Of a DNA stretch of 64,000 nt, positions 1-9,886 are shown one piece after another. Source of the DNA: Pinus tabuliformis (taxonomy: Eukaryota > Streptophyta > Pinopsida > Pinales > Pinaceae). The notes below the pieces were generated by a model. It searched no databases. It had not been told where the DNA came from and saw only the letters and a list, made by a program, of their open reading frames with translations. Both the position numbers and the translations under genes were made by a program. Location of the stretch: positions 824,856,757 through 824,920,756 of the forward strand of contig CM062814.1 of the NCBI GenBank assembly GCA_031772625.1, written 5' to 3'. Each line of letters opens with the position of its first letter. Position 1 is the first letter of the stretch.

Positions 1-705
1 TTTAGCACAGAGAGAGAGTACAATAACAATTTTCACTTGCCCAATCAAAGTGAAATATGACGAGTCAAACAACAGTAACAAAATGCCCTAACCAGAAAAT
101 CAACGCTGGTCAACAGGGCAGGTTTTGACCTTCAAAACAACTCGGTCAAACTCGGTCAACTCGACCTCCAACAGCTAGTCAAATAAGCCCAAAAATAGTC
201 TGCAAAATTCCAGTCAAATCTGGTCAACGAAAGACAACGCAGCAACAGGCCCTTCCTCAGTGAACGCTCGTCAAATAGTGGTCAAACAACCTCGGCTTTT
301 GTGCCCATAATTGTGGCCTACCCAAACAGAGATACCCCATACAAAACCGTAGTCAACACTGGTCAATACTGGTCAATGCTAGTCAAAATAGCCTTTTGCA
401 ATCTTCAGTAATGGTAGTTAACACAGGGACTGAAAAAGTACAGTCCTTTCTTTGCACGTGTAAAGAGAGAGAAGCCTCAGAAATCCGTACCCAATCAATG
501 AAGGAGAGAGAGATATGTGAGTGAGTGAAGTGCCAAAATGAGGAGGAGGCCTCTTGAATTTATATGCAACGTTGAGGTGCAAATTACATGACTGGCTTAC
601 CTTGACAATTTGTCTATAATAAAAATAAATTCATGACTCCATTTGTACATGTCAGGATGGGATGAAAAAGTAGATCAATATTACACCTCTCGGAGAGAGG
701 AATCC
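1..705 (-). repeat. Partial LTR of element A
   Basis: This stretch aligns by eye with about 10130-10830 of element B's 5' LTR, including the GAGAGAGAGTACAAT stretch and the dense GGTCAA motifs. Its inner terminus is missing: near 705 the sequence jumps from LTR (AATAAAAATATTAG) straight to TCTGCTCTGCTCTG of the 3' untranslated region, so the LTR edge and polypurine tract have been lost. The outer end lies before the window. Confidence 0.8.
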
Positions 706-1306
706 AATAAAAATATTAGTGGCTCTGCTCTGCTCTGTTGAACCATGAAGAAAGAAGAAATGATCGAGAATGTATCATACCATTCTCCACTGACTCGAAG
801 TCGGTCTCCAATAATAGAGTGTGTCATACCACTCTTAACTGACCCGAAGTCAGTTTCCATTGATCCTAGATCAATATCAAACATCCTAGCATAGGGAGTA
901 CGGTAGTACACAATGCGTCCATCGGTAGTACTATGGTCCCTATCCTCATTCTCCTACTCATTGGCCAGCGGAGAGGTACTTTCCATGAGTCTTGGACTGC
1001 ATGGGTAGGATGTGCCAACAGGGGAAGGTGAACCACTCATCTTTGCTCATATGCCATAGGAGAAGGTGAACCACTCAACTTATGCATATGTCACTATGGG
1101 GTATCACAGGGGAAGGTGAACTACTCACCCTATACATTGCGCACCATTAGGGGAAGGTGAACCACTCACCCTATGGTTGCTCATTGCTTGAATAAGTACC
1201 CCAAGCCCCCGGAGCTCCCAGAGCTCAACATCCATCTCATATAGGGCCCTCATAAGAGGGTCTCTCCACGGCTCCATGTCGTTCATGGAAGGTTAAAAAT
1301 TTATCC
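706..1306 (-). repeat. Copia 3' untranslated region with GAAGGTGAACCACTCA repeats (A)
   Basis: This segment matches the 3' noncoding region of element B (3670-4220) and the displaced copy at 8594-9116. It carries four spaced copies of GAAGGTGAACCACTCA or close variants between about 1025 and 1170. On the minus strand it opens with the last codons of RNase H (KFLTFHER at about 1305-1280), as B's real pol end does. Here it follows an LTR fragment rather than RNase H. Confidence 0.75.
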
Positions 1307-1504
1307 GGAAGTGCCAAGATGAGGAGGCTTCTTGAATTTATATGCAACGTTGAGGTGCAAATTAGATAACTGGCCGACCTTGACAATTTGTCCATAATCA
1401 AAATAAATTCATAACTCCATTTGTACATGTCAGAATGGGATGATCTTGAGATCAATCCTACACCTCTCAGAGAGAGGAATCCAATAAAAATATCAGTTGC
1501 CTCA
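1307..1504 (-). repeat. Internal LTR fragment between gag and the 3' untranslated region of A
   Basis: About 200 bases match the A/B LTR around 10635-10830, including the TATA-like TTTATATGC stretch. They are wedged between the broken gag end (CCTCA/ATGAATGCC junction near 1504) and the 3' untranslated segment. The fragment lacks both LTR termini, so it is not an independent solo LTR insertion. It more likely arose by template switching or recombination. Confidence 0.7.
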
Positions 1505-2772
1505 ATGAATGCCACTTTGAATACTTTTCCTCCATCTCCAAGATAGATACCAGGTTCTTCTTTAGATCGAGTTCATAGAATACTTCTTGAAGATGAATGG
1601 TGTTACATTGATTCAATTGAAGAGTAACATTCCCACCTCCCTTCACAGGATAGGTGGCATTGTCTCCAAGGATAATTTCCAAATTTGTATCCTTTTCAAT
1701 CAAATTTGAAAGAGCTTCTTTATACCTAGTGAAGTGCCTTGAGTCACCACTATCAATTAACCAATTTCCCAAAGTGTCTGGAGGAGATGTAGTGGAGAGG
1801 GAAGATATAAGATAAAATTCTTTTTGCTTGTTATCAACAACATTAGATCCATCATACCTGGTGTTCCTTGATCTCTTAGGAGGGTGACCATTTCCTTGAT
1901 GAGGAGGGGGAGCATTACTTTTTCCTCGGTTGTTGAATCTGACATTCCTTTGATTGTTGTTGCCTTTGAAATTGTTGTTGTTGTGGTTGTCATCATCATG
2001 AGGTGTATCCCTTATATTAGGACACTCCCTAGCATAGTGGCCAAACTTGTTGCAAATGAAGCATCTTCCTTTCCTTCCATTTTTGAAACCCGACCTTCCT
2101 TGACATTGCTTGTTTGAACCTACATTGTTCTTCTTTTTAGCATGAGCAGATAATGCAGTAGGATCATTCCTATTTGAAGGCATATCTAGTTCCATCATCC
2201 TTGTTTTTTCTTGAGAACATCTATTTAGCAATTCTTCAAAACCTGGAATCTTGTTGTTGTTAAGAATAGTAGCGTTGAACATGTGCCATTCACAAGGGAG
2301 TCCTTCAAGGGCAATGAGAGTAAGCTCCTTATTAGCAATAGATTCTCCAATCGAAAGAAGATCATTTTTGATCTCAGTAATCCTCATGAAGTAGGATTGA
2401 ATATCTTCATTTCTTCCATTCTTTATATCCTTCAGCTTGTTCTTGAGGAAAAGAACTTGGTTTGCATTGCTAGATTTGAACAATACCAACCAACCTGTAA
2501 TATATCTCCTTTGATGTGTTCAAATTGGAGAAGTAAGCAACTAAATGCTTATGAATAGAATCCCTGATGATCTTCTTGGCTTTGATTTCACCTTTCTTGT
2601 ACTTTGTCTTAGCAGCAACCGGTGCATTTGAAGGAGGTTTCGAAATCTTTCCCTGCACATAATCCATAACATCTTGCTCTTCTAAAGTCAAATCAAGAGA
2701 CATCCTCCATGCACGATAATCAAACTTATCGTGAAGCTTTTCATCAGAATTGAAGTAGGTTGTGGAGGCCAT
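1505..2772 (-). pseudogene. gag: Copia Gag with start of protease, element A
   Basis: Gag forms the particle that packages element RNA. The natural start is the ATG at 2772 (MASTTYFNSDEK), 64 bases inside the primer site; the longer reading frame begins upstream in the leader. The UBN2-type Gag domain follows. A zinc knuckle of the CX2CX4HX4C type (CFICNKFGHYAREC) is intact. A protease-like motif reads DSGD where DSGA is usual. A one-base insertion near 2486 relative to B (GAACAATACC versus GAACATACC) splits the frame in two. The frame ends abnormally at 1505, where it runs into LTR sequence, so protease and all of pol are missing. Confidence 0.85.
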
Positions 2773-2835
2773 TGAATCTTGTCCTTGATCAGTGATTGCT
2801 CTTCTCACTCTTGCTTGGATTTTGTCTTCACCTCA

Positions 2836-2847
2836 GCGCTGATACCA
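2836..2847 (-). other. Primer binding site of element A
   Basis: On the minus strand this reads TGGTATCAGCGC immediately after the LTR end. That resembles the 3' end complement of initiator tRNA-Met (TGGTATCAGAGC), the usual primer site of plant copia elements, with one mismatch. Confidence 0.75.
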
Positions 2848-3606
2848 TGTTAATTTTAGATAACAATGGTATGTTCTATGCTTAGAGTAATTTTACTTCA
2901 ATTTCTTTATTTGCCCAATATCAATATCCAGTTTAGCAATCTCATCGTCATGATAATAAAATGCATATATAACATAAACAATAATATATAAGACAAGCCA
3001 AGACAAGAGGACACAAGATATGGCACCAGCCAGGGACAAACCCCAATGTGGGGAAACCCTTGATCAATTCTTCTTATAGCTCTTCAAAAGTTCAGCAGAG
3101 AGAGAGAGTACAATATACAATATTCACTTGCCCAATCACAGTGAAATATGATCAATCAAACAACAGAAACAGAAAGCCCTAACCAAAAAGTCAACGTTGG
3201 TAACCAGGACAGATTTTGACATCCAAAACAGCTCAATCAAACTCAGTCAATGCAGGGACAACAAAAGAACAATCCCTTCTTCGCACGTGTGGAGTGAGAG
3301 AAGCCTTAGAAGATCCGTACCCAAACAATGAAGGAGAGAGAAGAATGAATGTGTGAGATGCCAAAATGAGGAGGCTCCTTGTATTTATATGCAATGTTGA
3401 GGGCTTGTGGGTGCTAATTTGATGGATGGACGACCTTAACAATTTGTCCATAATTAAAATAAATTCATAACTCCATTTGTACATGTCAAAATGGGATAAT
3501 CTTTAGATCAATCCTACACCTCTTGGAGAGAGGAATCAAATAAAAATATCAGCGCCTCATATGAGCTGTCCAAGGTGAAGTTTGGCCCTAGTTGCCAAAT
3601 TTAACA
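2848..3606 (-). repeat. LTR shared by elements A and B (759 bp)
   Basis: The LTR begins TGTTAATTTT and ends AAATTTAACA on the plus strand. Its left side abuts the primer site of A and its right side abuts the polypurine tract of B, so it is at once A's 5' LTR and B's 3' LTR. Compared with B's other LTR (990 bp) it lacks about 230 bases between GGTCAA-type repeats (near 3240). No target duplication separates the two internal regions. Confidence 0.85.
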
Positions 3607-3615
3607 CTCCCTCTC
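3607..3615 (-). other. Polypurine tract of element B
   Basis: The minus strand reads GAGAGGGAG directly before the 3' LTR start TGTTAAATTT. This is the expected plus-strand DNA primer of an LTR retrotransposon. The same purine motif is found at the equivalent place in C, D' and G. Confidence 0.75.
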
Positions 3616-4154
3616 AACTATGGAGAACTTCACCTATCAAACTATCTGACAATCTATACCATCACAGTCTTTGATCTACTCTGCTCTGCTCTGCTGAACC
3701 ATGAAAAAAGAAGAAATGATTGAGAATGTTTCATACCATTCTCCACTGACCCGAAGTCAGTTTCCAATAATAGAGTGTGTCATACCACTCTTAATCGACC
3801 CGAAGTCAGTTTCCATAGATCCCAGATCAATATCAACATCCTAGAATAGGGAGTACGGTAGTACACGATGCCTCCATCGGTAGTACTATGGTCTCTATCC
3901 TCATTTCCCTACTCATTGGTCAGATGAGAGGTACTTCCCATGAGTCTCGGACTGCATGGGTAGGATGTCCCGACAAGAGAAGGTGAACCACTCAACCTAT
4001 GCATATGTCACCATGGGGTATCATAGGAGAAGGTGAACCACTCACCCTGTGCATCGCGCACCATTAGGGGAAGGTGAACCACTCACCCTATGGTTGCTCA
4101 TCGCTCGAAGAAGTACCCCAAGCCCCCCGAAGCTCCCAGAGGTCAACATCCATC
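3616..4154 (-). repeat. 3' untranslated region of B with a 16-bp repeat
   Basis: This noncoding stretch between the RNase H stop and the polypurine tract has three clear copies of GAAGGTGAACCACTCA (about 3978-4093) at roughly 45-70 base spacing. It also contains the TCTGCTCTGCTCTG run near 3678. The same block recurs at 706-1306 and 8594-9116 in displaced positions. No function is known to me. Confidence 0.7.
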
Positions 4155-4751
4155 TCATACGGGACCCTCATAAGAGGGTCTCTCCACGACTCCAAGTCGT
4201 TCACGAAAGGTTAAGAATTTGACCTTCCCCAGGGGCTTCATAAGAATATCGACGACTTGATCATCAGTCCCAATGTGTTGGAGCCTTATTGCTCCCTGTT
4301 GTACCATATCCCGGATAAAGTGGTACCTGATATCAATATGATTGGAGCGGTCATGAAACACGGGATTCTCCGAAAGGCAAATCCCACTCTGGTTGTCACA
4401 GAAAATCATGGTGGTATCTAGGACATGTCCAAATAGCTCACTAAAGAGCTTATTCAACCAAATAACTTCATAGCAGGCCATACTAACAGCAATGTATTCA
4501 GCCTCAGCGGTGCTTAATGCAACCGACTTATGTTTCCTGCTCATCCATGATATCGAAGCAGAACCTAAAGAGAAGCAACACCTAGATGTGCTTTTACAAT
4601 CCACCACATTGCCAGCCTAGTCTGCATCAGAGTAACCATGGAGCCTCACATTCCCGACAGCGTATCTCAGTCCATAAGAGATTGTGCCCCGAAGATATCT
4701 GAAGAGATTCTTGGTAACAATCCAATGTATGTGATGAGGCTCGACCATAAA
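4155..4751 (-). pseudogene. pol: Copia RNase H domain, element B
   Basis: RNase H removes RNA from the RNA-DNA hybrid during reverse transcription. The frame shows copia-type blocks: KSTSRCCFSLG, SWMSRKHKSVALSTAEAEYIA with the catalytic Glu context, FCDNQSG with an Asp, and the C-terminal HDRSNHIDIRYHFIRD block. It ends at 4155 with KFLTFRERLGV. Upstream, toward RT, the frame is broken at 4608-4751, where stops separate it from the RT frame. It is the 3' end of B's pol and abuts the 3' untranslated region. Confidence 0.85.
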
Positions 4752-5524
4752 CTAACTTAGTGTATTCAATGCAAAACATATTTCCGGACAAGAGTTCACC
4801 AAGAACATCAGGGGCCCTTCGAGTTGACGATACTTAGAAGGATTTCTCAAATCAAGCCCAACAACGCTTCCGCATAACTTCTTGAAGTTAAGTTCCATCG
4901 GAGTAGTCACGAACTTGCAGTCCACCATCCTAAATCTTTCAATCATTTTCACAATATATTTTCCTTGAGAAAGGAAAATCTCACCTGCCTTTTGCCAGAC
5001 CTCCAACCCTAGGAAGTAATGCATTAATCCTAGGCCCTTCATCTCGAATTTGGAAGCCAACTCCCTCTTACATTGATGAATAAGAGGGTCTGCACCTGTC
5101 AGAAAGAGATCGTCCACATAGAGTACCAAGATGAGAGGTCTATCATTCTCAACCTTAAAATAAAGGTTCGGATCAACTTCACTTCTCATAAATCCCAGCT
5201 TCATTAGATAGTTATCGATCCTCTCATACCAATCCCGGGGTGCTTGTTTCAACCCATAGAGGGCTTTCTTCAACTTGCATACATGTGTTTGGCGATCATG
5301 AACTTTGAATCCCTTAGATTGTTCTACATAGACTTCCTCCTTAATAGGAACCATGTAAGAAGGCAGTCTTGACATCCATCTGGTGTAGATTCCATCCTTG
5401 TGAACCAACAAGGGCAATGATCAAACATATGGTAGTGTAGCGGGCAACCAGTGCAAATATCTCATCATAATCTACACTTTCCTTTTGAGAGAAGCCTCGA
5501 GCAACGAATCTGGCCTTGAACTTT
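4752..5524 (-). pseudogene. pol: Copia reverse transcriptase, C-terminal part, element B
   Basis: The frame at 4752-5417 contains the copia signatures KALYGLKQAPRDWY and LILVLYVDDLFLTG, so the YVDD catalytic pair is present. It continues with FEMKGLGLMHYFLGLEVW and the linker toward RNase H. The upstream part (5418-5524) reads as RT in other frames, so frameshifts are present. The domain is interrupted at 5524 by a solo LTR and resumes at 6952. Confidence 0.85.
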
Positions 5525-6946
5525 TGTCATATCCCTTCTCAAACACATATGTAACAGGGTGTTTCCACACATTTTTGCACAATTTTAGCTAAGGGAAAGA
5601 ACCCAACATTTTCGACTTAAGGACTTAGGAGGAAATTCAACTTAATTTGGTTTCTAGTGGAAGGTGGGGGCCAACCACGTGGGAATTCGAACTAGGCCAT
5701 TCGAGTGGCTTGGAGGGAATTCAAAGTGCTGGATGGAGGGGGCCACATGAGGCAAGGAAGGCCCACAAAGATAAAAGGAGGAGAGAGCTCTCATTTGGAT
5801 TCATTCTTGCACCTTGCAATCAAAATTACTTAACTGTTTACTCTGCTGTTTAACTAAGTCAACCAATTATTTAGCCACGAAGCTCTCAAGTGGGAGATTC
5901 AACTTCTACTTCTGGGTACCATCTGTGCCCGCCCTAGAGAGGCAGTTCCATAAGTATTTTAGGAGTTTCGGGACTATGTTACAACACTACCATTCAGCCA
6001 CAACAGGGAGTGTGTATTTCTGGCTAGCTGGAGAATATGCAGGGGGAGTTTGGAGCTATCAATATCAAGCATTTGCCGGAAGAGTTAGAGGATGGGGAGA
6101 GCAACAAAGCGCTAGCCTTTCTTGTGAGTTTTGGAGCCAACAGAGCTAGCATCCGAGTAGTTCGCATTACTGCGCTTGGGGACAACACAGAGGGCCAGTC
6201 CAACAATTTCGTGGAGCTAAGGAGCAGGTGCCATAAGCCAGAAGCCCATTCGAGAAGTCAAGGGATTGATAGCAAAGGTTAGCCCAACACTTTGGGTCCA
6301 TTTTCGGGAGGATTTACAGGCAAATTCCAGCAGGCCGAGTTTTGTAGTTGCAGTTGAAGCTTGGCTCCAAGGGGGTCAAATTTCAGAGGTCTAAACTAGC
6401 CAAATTCCTTCTTGGGTTTTTCTGGGTTTTCAGAGGAGTCCGTGGTTAAAATTTCAGAATTTTCTGGATGTTATTTGAGCATGAAATCCTAATTCTTAAA
6501 ATAGGGCGAATTGCTAGTTAGCGCGGGAATTTGCACCATTTTGTGGGTTCGACTTTGGCCCAGAAATCGGCCAAACCCCTTCTAGGTTTTGGTCAAGGAG
6601 TGTAAGGTCAAATTTGCAGCATTTTCTAGGCATCGGAGGTGGAGTTTCTTGCAGTCCCTTTTTAGCTAGTAGTGTAGTTTTCTGGGCAGCACAGAGCATT
6701 AGAGGAGCAATCATTTCCAACATTTGAGATCATTGTATTATCACCTGGGTTCTGTCACGCTTGCCATTGAGGCAAGCCCAAGTTCATTCCTCCATTCTAT
6801 TGTACTTGCTCCATAGTCTAATAAAATGGCTCAGTTGGTTCTTACTTTTGGATTTTTTATGAGCATTTGTTGGTTGTTTAAAATTTATGTGTTGTAAATC
6901 GTTTTTGCTTTGCATATCACTATTTATTTAAGTTTGGAACATTACA
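5525..6946 (+). mobile_element. Solo LTR (1422 bp) inserted in the RT of element B
   Basis: The insertion begins TGTCATATCC and ends GGAACATTACA, with the TG...CA termini typical of LTRs. It is flanked by a perfect 5-bp duplication ACTTT (5520-5524 and 6947-6951). Removing it rejoins the RT coding sequence. It has no internal region, primer site or coding domain. A TATA-like AGATAAAAGG (about 5769) and an AATAAAA (about 6820) suggest plus orientation. It is probably the remnant of an intra-element LTR recombination. The family is not identified; its length would fit Ty3/gypsy. Confidence 0.85.
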
Positions 6947-6951
6947 ACTTT

Positions 6952-7121
6952 TCAACACTTCCATCAGCTCCATGCTTGATCTTGTAGAGCCATTTCGAGG
7001 TGACAACGGATTTGCCCTTGGGTCTAGGGACCACATCCCAGACATCATTCTTCATAATCGAGTCATACTTTTCGTTCATTGCATCCTTCCAAACTTGGTG
7101 CTTTACAACTTCTTCAAATGT
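6952..7121 (-). pseudogene. pol: Copia RT, N-terminal fragment, element B
   Basis: Downstream of the solo LTR the minus strand translates as the start of the copia RT region (DVVPRPKGK... then WLYKIKHG). It corresponds to the conserved segment just before the KARFVARGF block. It joins the integrase C-terminal frame at 7122, with the boundary blurred by frame changes. Confidence 0.7.
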
Positions 7122-8227
7122 TCAAGGCTCAGATTGAATAATGGTGCTCATTGCAATTAAGTACCCTTGGTACCTATTCGGCTTCCTGCTTTCACGAAAT
7201 GTCCCCCTAGGTGCAACATATTTCTCGGGATCTAAGAGAGTCTCCCTAAGCCATGAGGGTCTCCTTTTTGAGGAGGAGGGCTCATGAGGGGGTGGACCAA
7301 TGGGATTCATTGGTCCTTTAGCATCGAGCATCGACTCATCCTGCGGTTCTCTTTGCTTTCTTGAATCTGCTTCTTTGTCCTTCCTTGGAAGAGGAAGGTT
7401 ACTAATCTTCCCAAGGGCAGCATCCTCATAGGAGGTGACATCGTGACTTATCTCCACTTCTCTTCGACCAGGCACATAGATTTTATATGCCTTAGAAGTT
7501 TCGTTGTAGCCCACAAATGTTACTTTCTTCCCAGAAGCATCCAATTTGCTTCTCTTTTCTTTTGGCACATGAAAATATACAAGACTACCAAAAAGTCTAA
7601 AGTGAGAAACATCAGGTTTCTTACCGGTGAAAACTTCTTCGGGAGTTTTGGAGTCCAACACTTGATGAGGGCATCTATTTTTAACATACACGACGATGTT
7701 TGTAGCTGCGGCCCATAAGAACTTCGGAAGGCTTTGATCTTGAAGCATGGCACGAGTGGCTTCTACGATAGAACGGTTCTTCCTTTCAGCAACACCATTT
7801 TGCTCAGGAGTATATGCGGTAGCAGTCTCCCTCTTAATGCCAGCTTCTCTACAATAATTATTGAACTCATTTGATTCATATTCGGTTCCATTATCTGTCC
7901 TCAATATTTTGATCTTCTTCCGGTTTAAATTTCAACCAAAGCTTTGAAAGAACAAAACCATGAGAATACTTCATCCTTCTTCTTCAAGAAATATATCCAA
8001 GTCTTGCGAGAGAAATCATCTATAAAGGTTGCATAATATAAGTATCCTCCCAATGACTTCGCGAGCATTGCACCAAATAGATTAGAATGAATCAATTGCA
8101 ATATGTCAGTGGTCTTGCTATCACTTGAGGGGAATGGTCCCCTTGTATGCTTTCCTTCGGCACACCCCTGACAAACACCTTCATGTTCTACTTTAAATTC
8201 GGGCATACCTGTCACTATCTTCCTCAC
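7122..8227 (-). pseudogene. pol: Copia integrase, element B
   Basis: Integrase inserts the cDNA into the host genome. The N-terminal half (7925-8227) shows the CQGCAEGKH zinc-binding piece and the FIDDFSRKTWIYFLK block. The second half (7122-7904) contains RTDNGTEY with the second catalytic Asp and NGVAERKNRS with the catalytic Glu. The C-terminal FVGYNETSKAYKIY block follows. The first catalytic Asp is replaced: the motif reads LIHSNL where LIHSDL is usual (near 8100). A frameshift at 7905-7924 separates the halves. Confidence 0.85.
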
Positions 8228-8593
8228 ATCGGGTAGAGCCTTATAATGTAGATGAGCAAACCTTCAGTTCCATAATTCAGATTGAAGTGATGTGTTGCAA
8301 GACATAGCTCCCAATGGGCTTCCTCCAACTTGATATAAGCTATCAACCCTGAAGCCAAGTGTAAATGCATATTTGAAATTTTAATTGCACACACGTACCT
8401 TTCCATTGATGAATGCCACCTTGAATCCTTTGTCCTCCATCGCTGAGATAAATACTAGGTTCTTCTTTAGATCTGGTACATATAGTACTTCCTGTAGATG
8501 AATGGTGCTACCTTGATTCAGTTGAAGAGTAACATTCCCAACTCCCTTCACGGGATAGGTGGCATTGTCTCCAAGGACAATTTCCAGATTTGT
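8228..8593 (-). pseudogene. GAG pre-integrase region, element B
   Basis: The minus strand gives a degraded pre-integrase domain in several frames. Pieces match A's gag end (minus-strand text around 8400-8580 is near-identical to 1505-1690), including the stretch coding YELDLKKNLVSI-like residues in A. The region is cut at 8593, where it jumps at a GTATCC match into the displaced 3' untranslated block. Confidence 0.65.
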
Positions 8594-9116
8594 ATCCTAT
8601 TCTCCACTAACTCGAAGTCAGTCTCCAATAATAGAGAGTGTGTCATACCACTCTTCATGACCCAAAGTCAGTTTCCATTGATCCCAAATCAATATCAAAC
8701 ATCCTAGCATAGGGAGTACGATACATGATGCATCCATCGGTAGTACTATGGTCCCTATCCTCATTTCCCTACTCAGTGGCCAAATGAGAGGTACTTCCCA
8801 TGAGTCCCGGACTGCATGGGTAGGATGTGCCGACAGGAGAAGGTGAACCACTCATCCTGCTCATATGCCATAGGAGAAGGTGAACCACTCAACCTATGCA
8901 TATGTCACCATGGGGTATCACAGGGGAAGGTGAATCACTCACCCTGTATAGCGCGCACCATTAGGGGAAGGTGAACCACTCACCCTATGGTCGCTCATCG
9001 ATCGAAGAAGTACCCCAAGCCCCTCGGAGCTCCAAGAGCCCAACATCCATCTCATACGGGACCCTCATAAGAGGGTCTCTCCATGACTCCAAGTCGTTCA
9101 TGGAAGGTTAAGAATT
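8594..9116 (-). repeat. Displaced 3' untranslated block inside the gag of element B
   Basis: This 523-base segment matches B's own 3' untranslated region (about 3735-4220) and A's copy (about 780-1306), and carries the same GAAGGTGAACCACTCA repeats (8838-8985). It replaces the gag part that codes the zinc knuckle and protease start in A (about 1690-2100). The upstream edge lies in the RNase H codons KFLTF, exactly as in A. It is in the same orientation as the element. Confidence 0.75.
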
Positions 9117-9795
9117 TATAACCTTGACATTGCTTCTTTGAACCTACATTGTTCTTCTTTTTAGCATGAGCGAAGAATGCAGTAGGATCATTCCTATTTG
9201 AAGGCATATCTAGTTCCATCATCCTTGTTTCTTCTTGAGAACATCTGGTCAGCAATTCTTCAAAACCTGGAATTCTGTCATTATTGAGAATAGTAGTGTT
9301 GAACACGTGCCATTCACGAGGGAGTCCTCTAAGGGCAATGAGAGTAAGCTCCTTATCAGCAATAGCTTCTCCAATCGAAAGAAGATCATTTTTGATCTCA
9401 ATGATCCTCATGAAATAGGATTGAATATCTTATTTTCTTTCCTTCTTTATATCCTTCAGCTTGTTCTTGAGGAAAAGAACTTGGTTTGCATTGCTAGATT
9501 TGAACATACCAACCAACCTGTCGTATATCTCCTTTGATGTGTTCAAATTGGAGATGTAAGCAACTAAATTCTTATGAATAGAAGCCTTGATGATCTTCTT
9601 GGCTTTGTCTTCACCCTTCTTATACTTTGTCTTAGCAGCAGCCGGTGCATTTGAAGGATGTTCTGAAATCTTTCCCTGCACATAATCCATAACATCTTGC
9701 TCTTCTAAAGTCAAATCAAGAGACATCTTCCATGCATGCTAATCAAACTTATCATGAAGTTTATCATCAAACTTGAAGTAGGATGCGGAGGCCAT
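9117..9795 (-). pseudogene. gag: Copia Gag N-terminal part, element B
   Basis: The likely start is the ATG at 9795, equivalent to 2772 in A. The frame 9430-9726 gives LTLEEQDVMDYVQGKIS and later EIYDRLVGMFKSSNA, the UBN2-type Gag core. A frameshift near 9430 moves the sequence into the frame 9052-9411, which carries MRIIEIKNDLLSIGEAI and GLPREWHVFN. The frame then runs into the displaced 3' untranslated block (CQGY then KFLTF) before any zinc knuckle, so Gag lacks its nucleic-acid-binding end. Confidence 0.85.
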
Positions 9796-9874
9796 TGAAT
9801 CTTGTCCTAGATCAGTGATTGCTCCTCTTAGTGATTACTCTTCTCACTCTCGCTTGGGCTTTGTCTTCACCTAA

Positions 9875-9886
9875 ACTTTGATACCA
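9875..9886 (-). other. Primer binding site of element B
   Basis: The minus strand reads TGGTATCAAAGT next to the LTR end, matching the initiator tRNA-Met primer pattern of copia elements with small changes. It abuts the 5' LTR start on its right side. Confidence 0.7.

Larger units (their letters stand above)
1..3606 (-). mobile_element. Ty1/copia element A, gag-only, left end outside the window
   Basis: Read on the minus strand, this element runs from its 5' LTR (2848-3606) through a primer site (2836-2847), a gag reading frame (1505-2772), a stray LTR fragment, a 3' untranslated segment and into a second LTR cut by the window start. No integrase, reverse transcriptase or RNase H domain is present, so it could move only with enzymes supplied in trans. 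It shares its 5' LTR with element B, whose 3' end is the same LTR. The target duplication cannot be checked because the left end is missing. Confidence 0.8.

Noticed and set aside
1020-1175. A possible CRISPR-like array of 16-base repeats
   Set aside because: Repeats are too short, spacing is irregular, the DNA is plant retroelement and the block is copied with the element.
5647-6723. Several short frames in the 1.4 kb solo LTR
   Set aside because: No similarity to known domains and the segment is bounded as a solo LTR.
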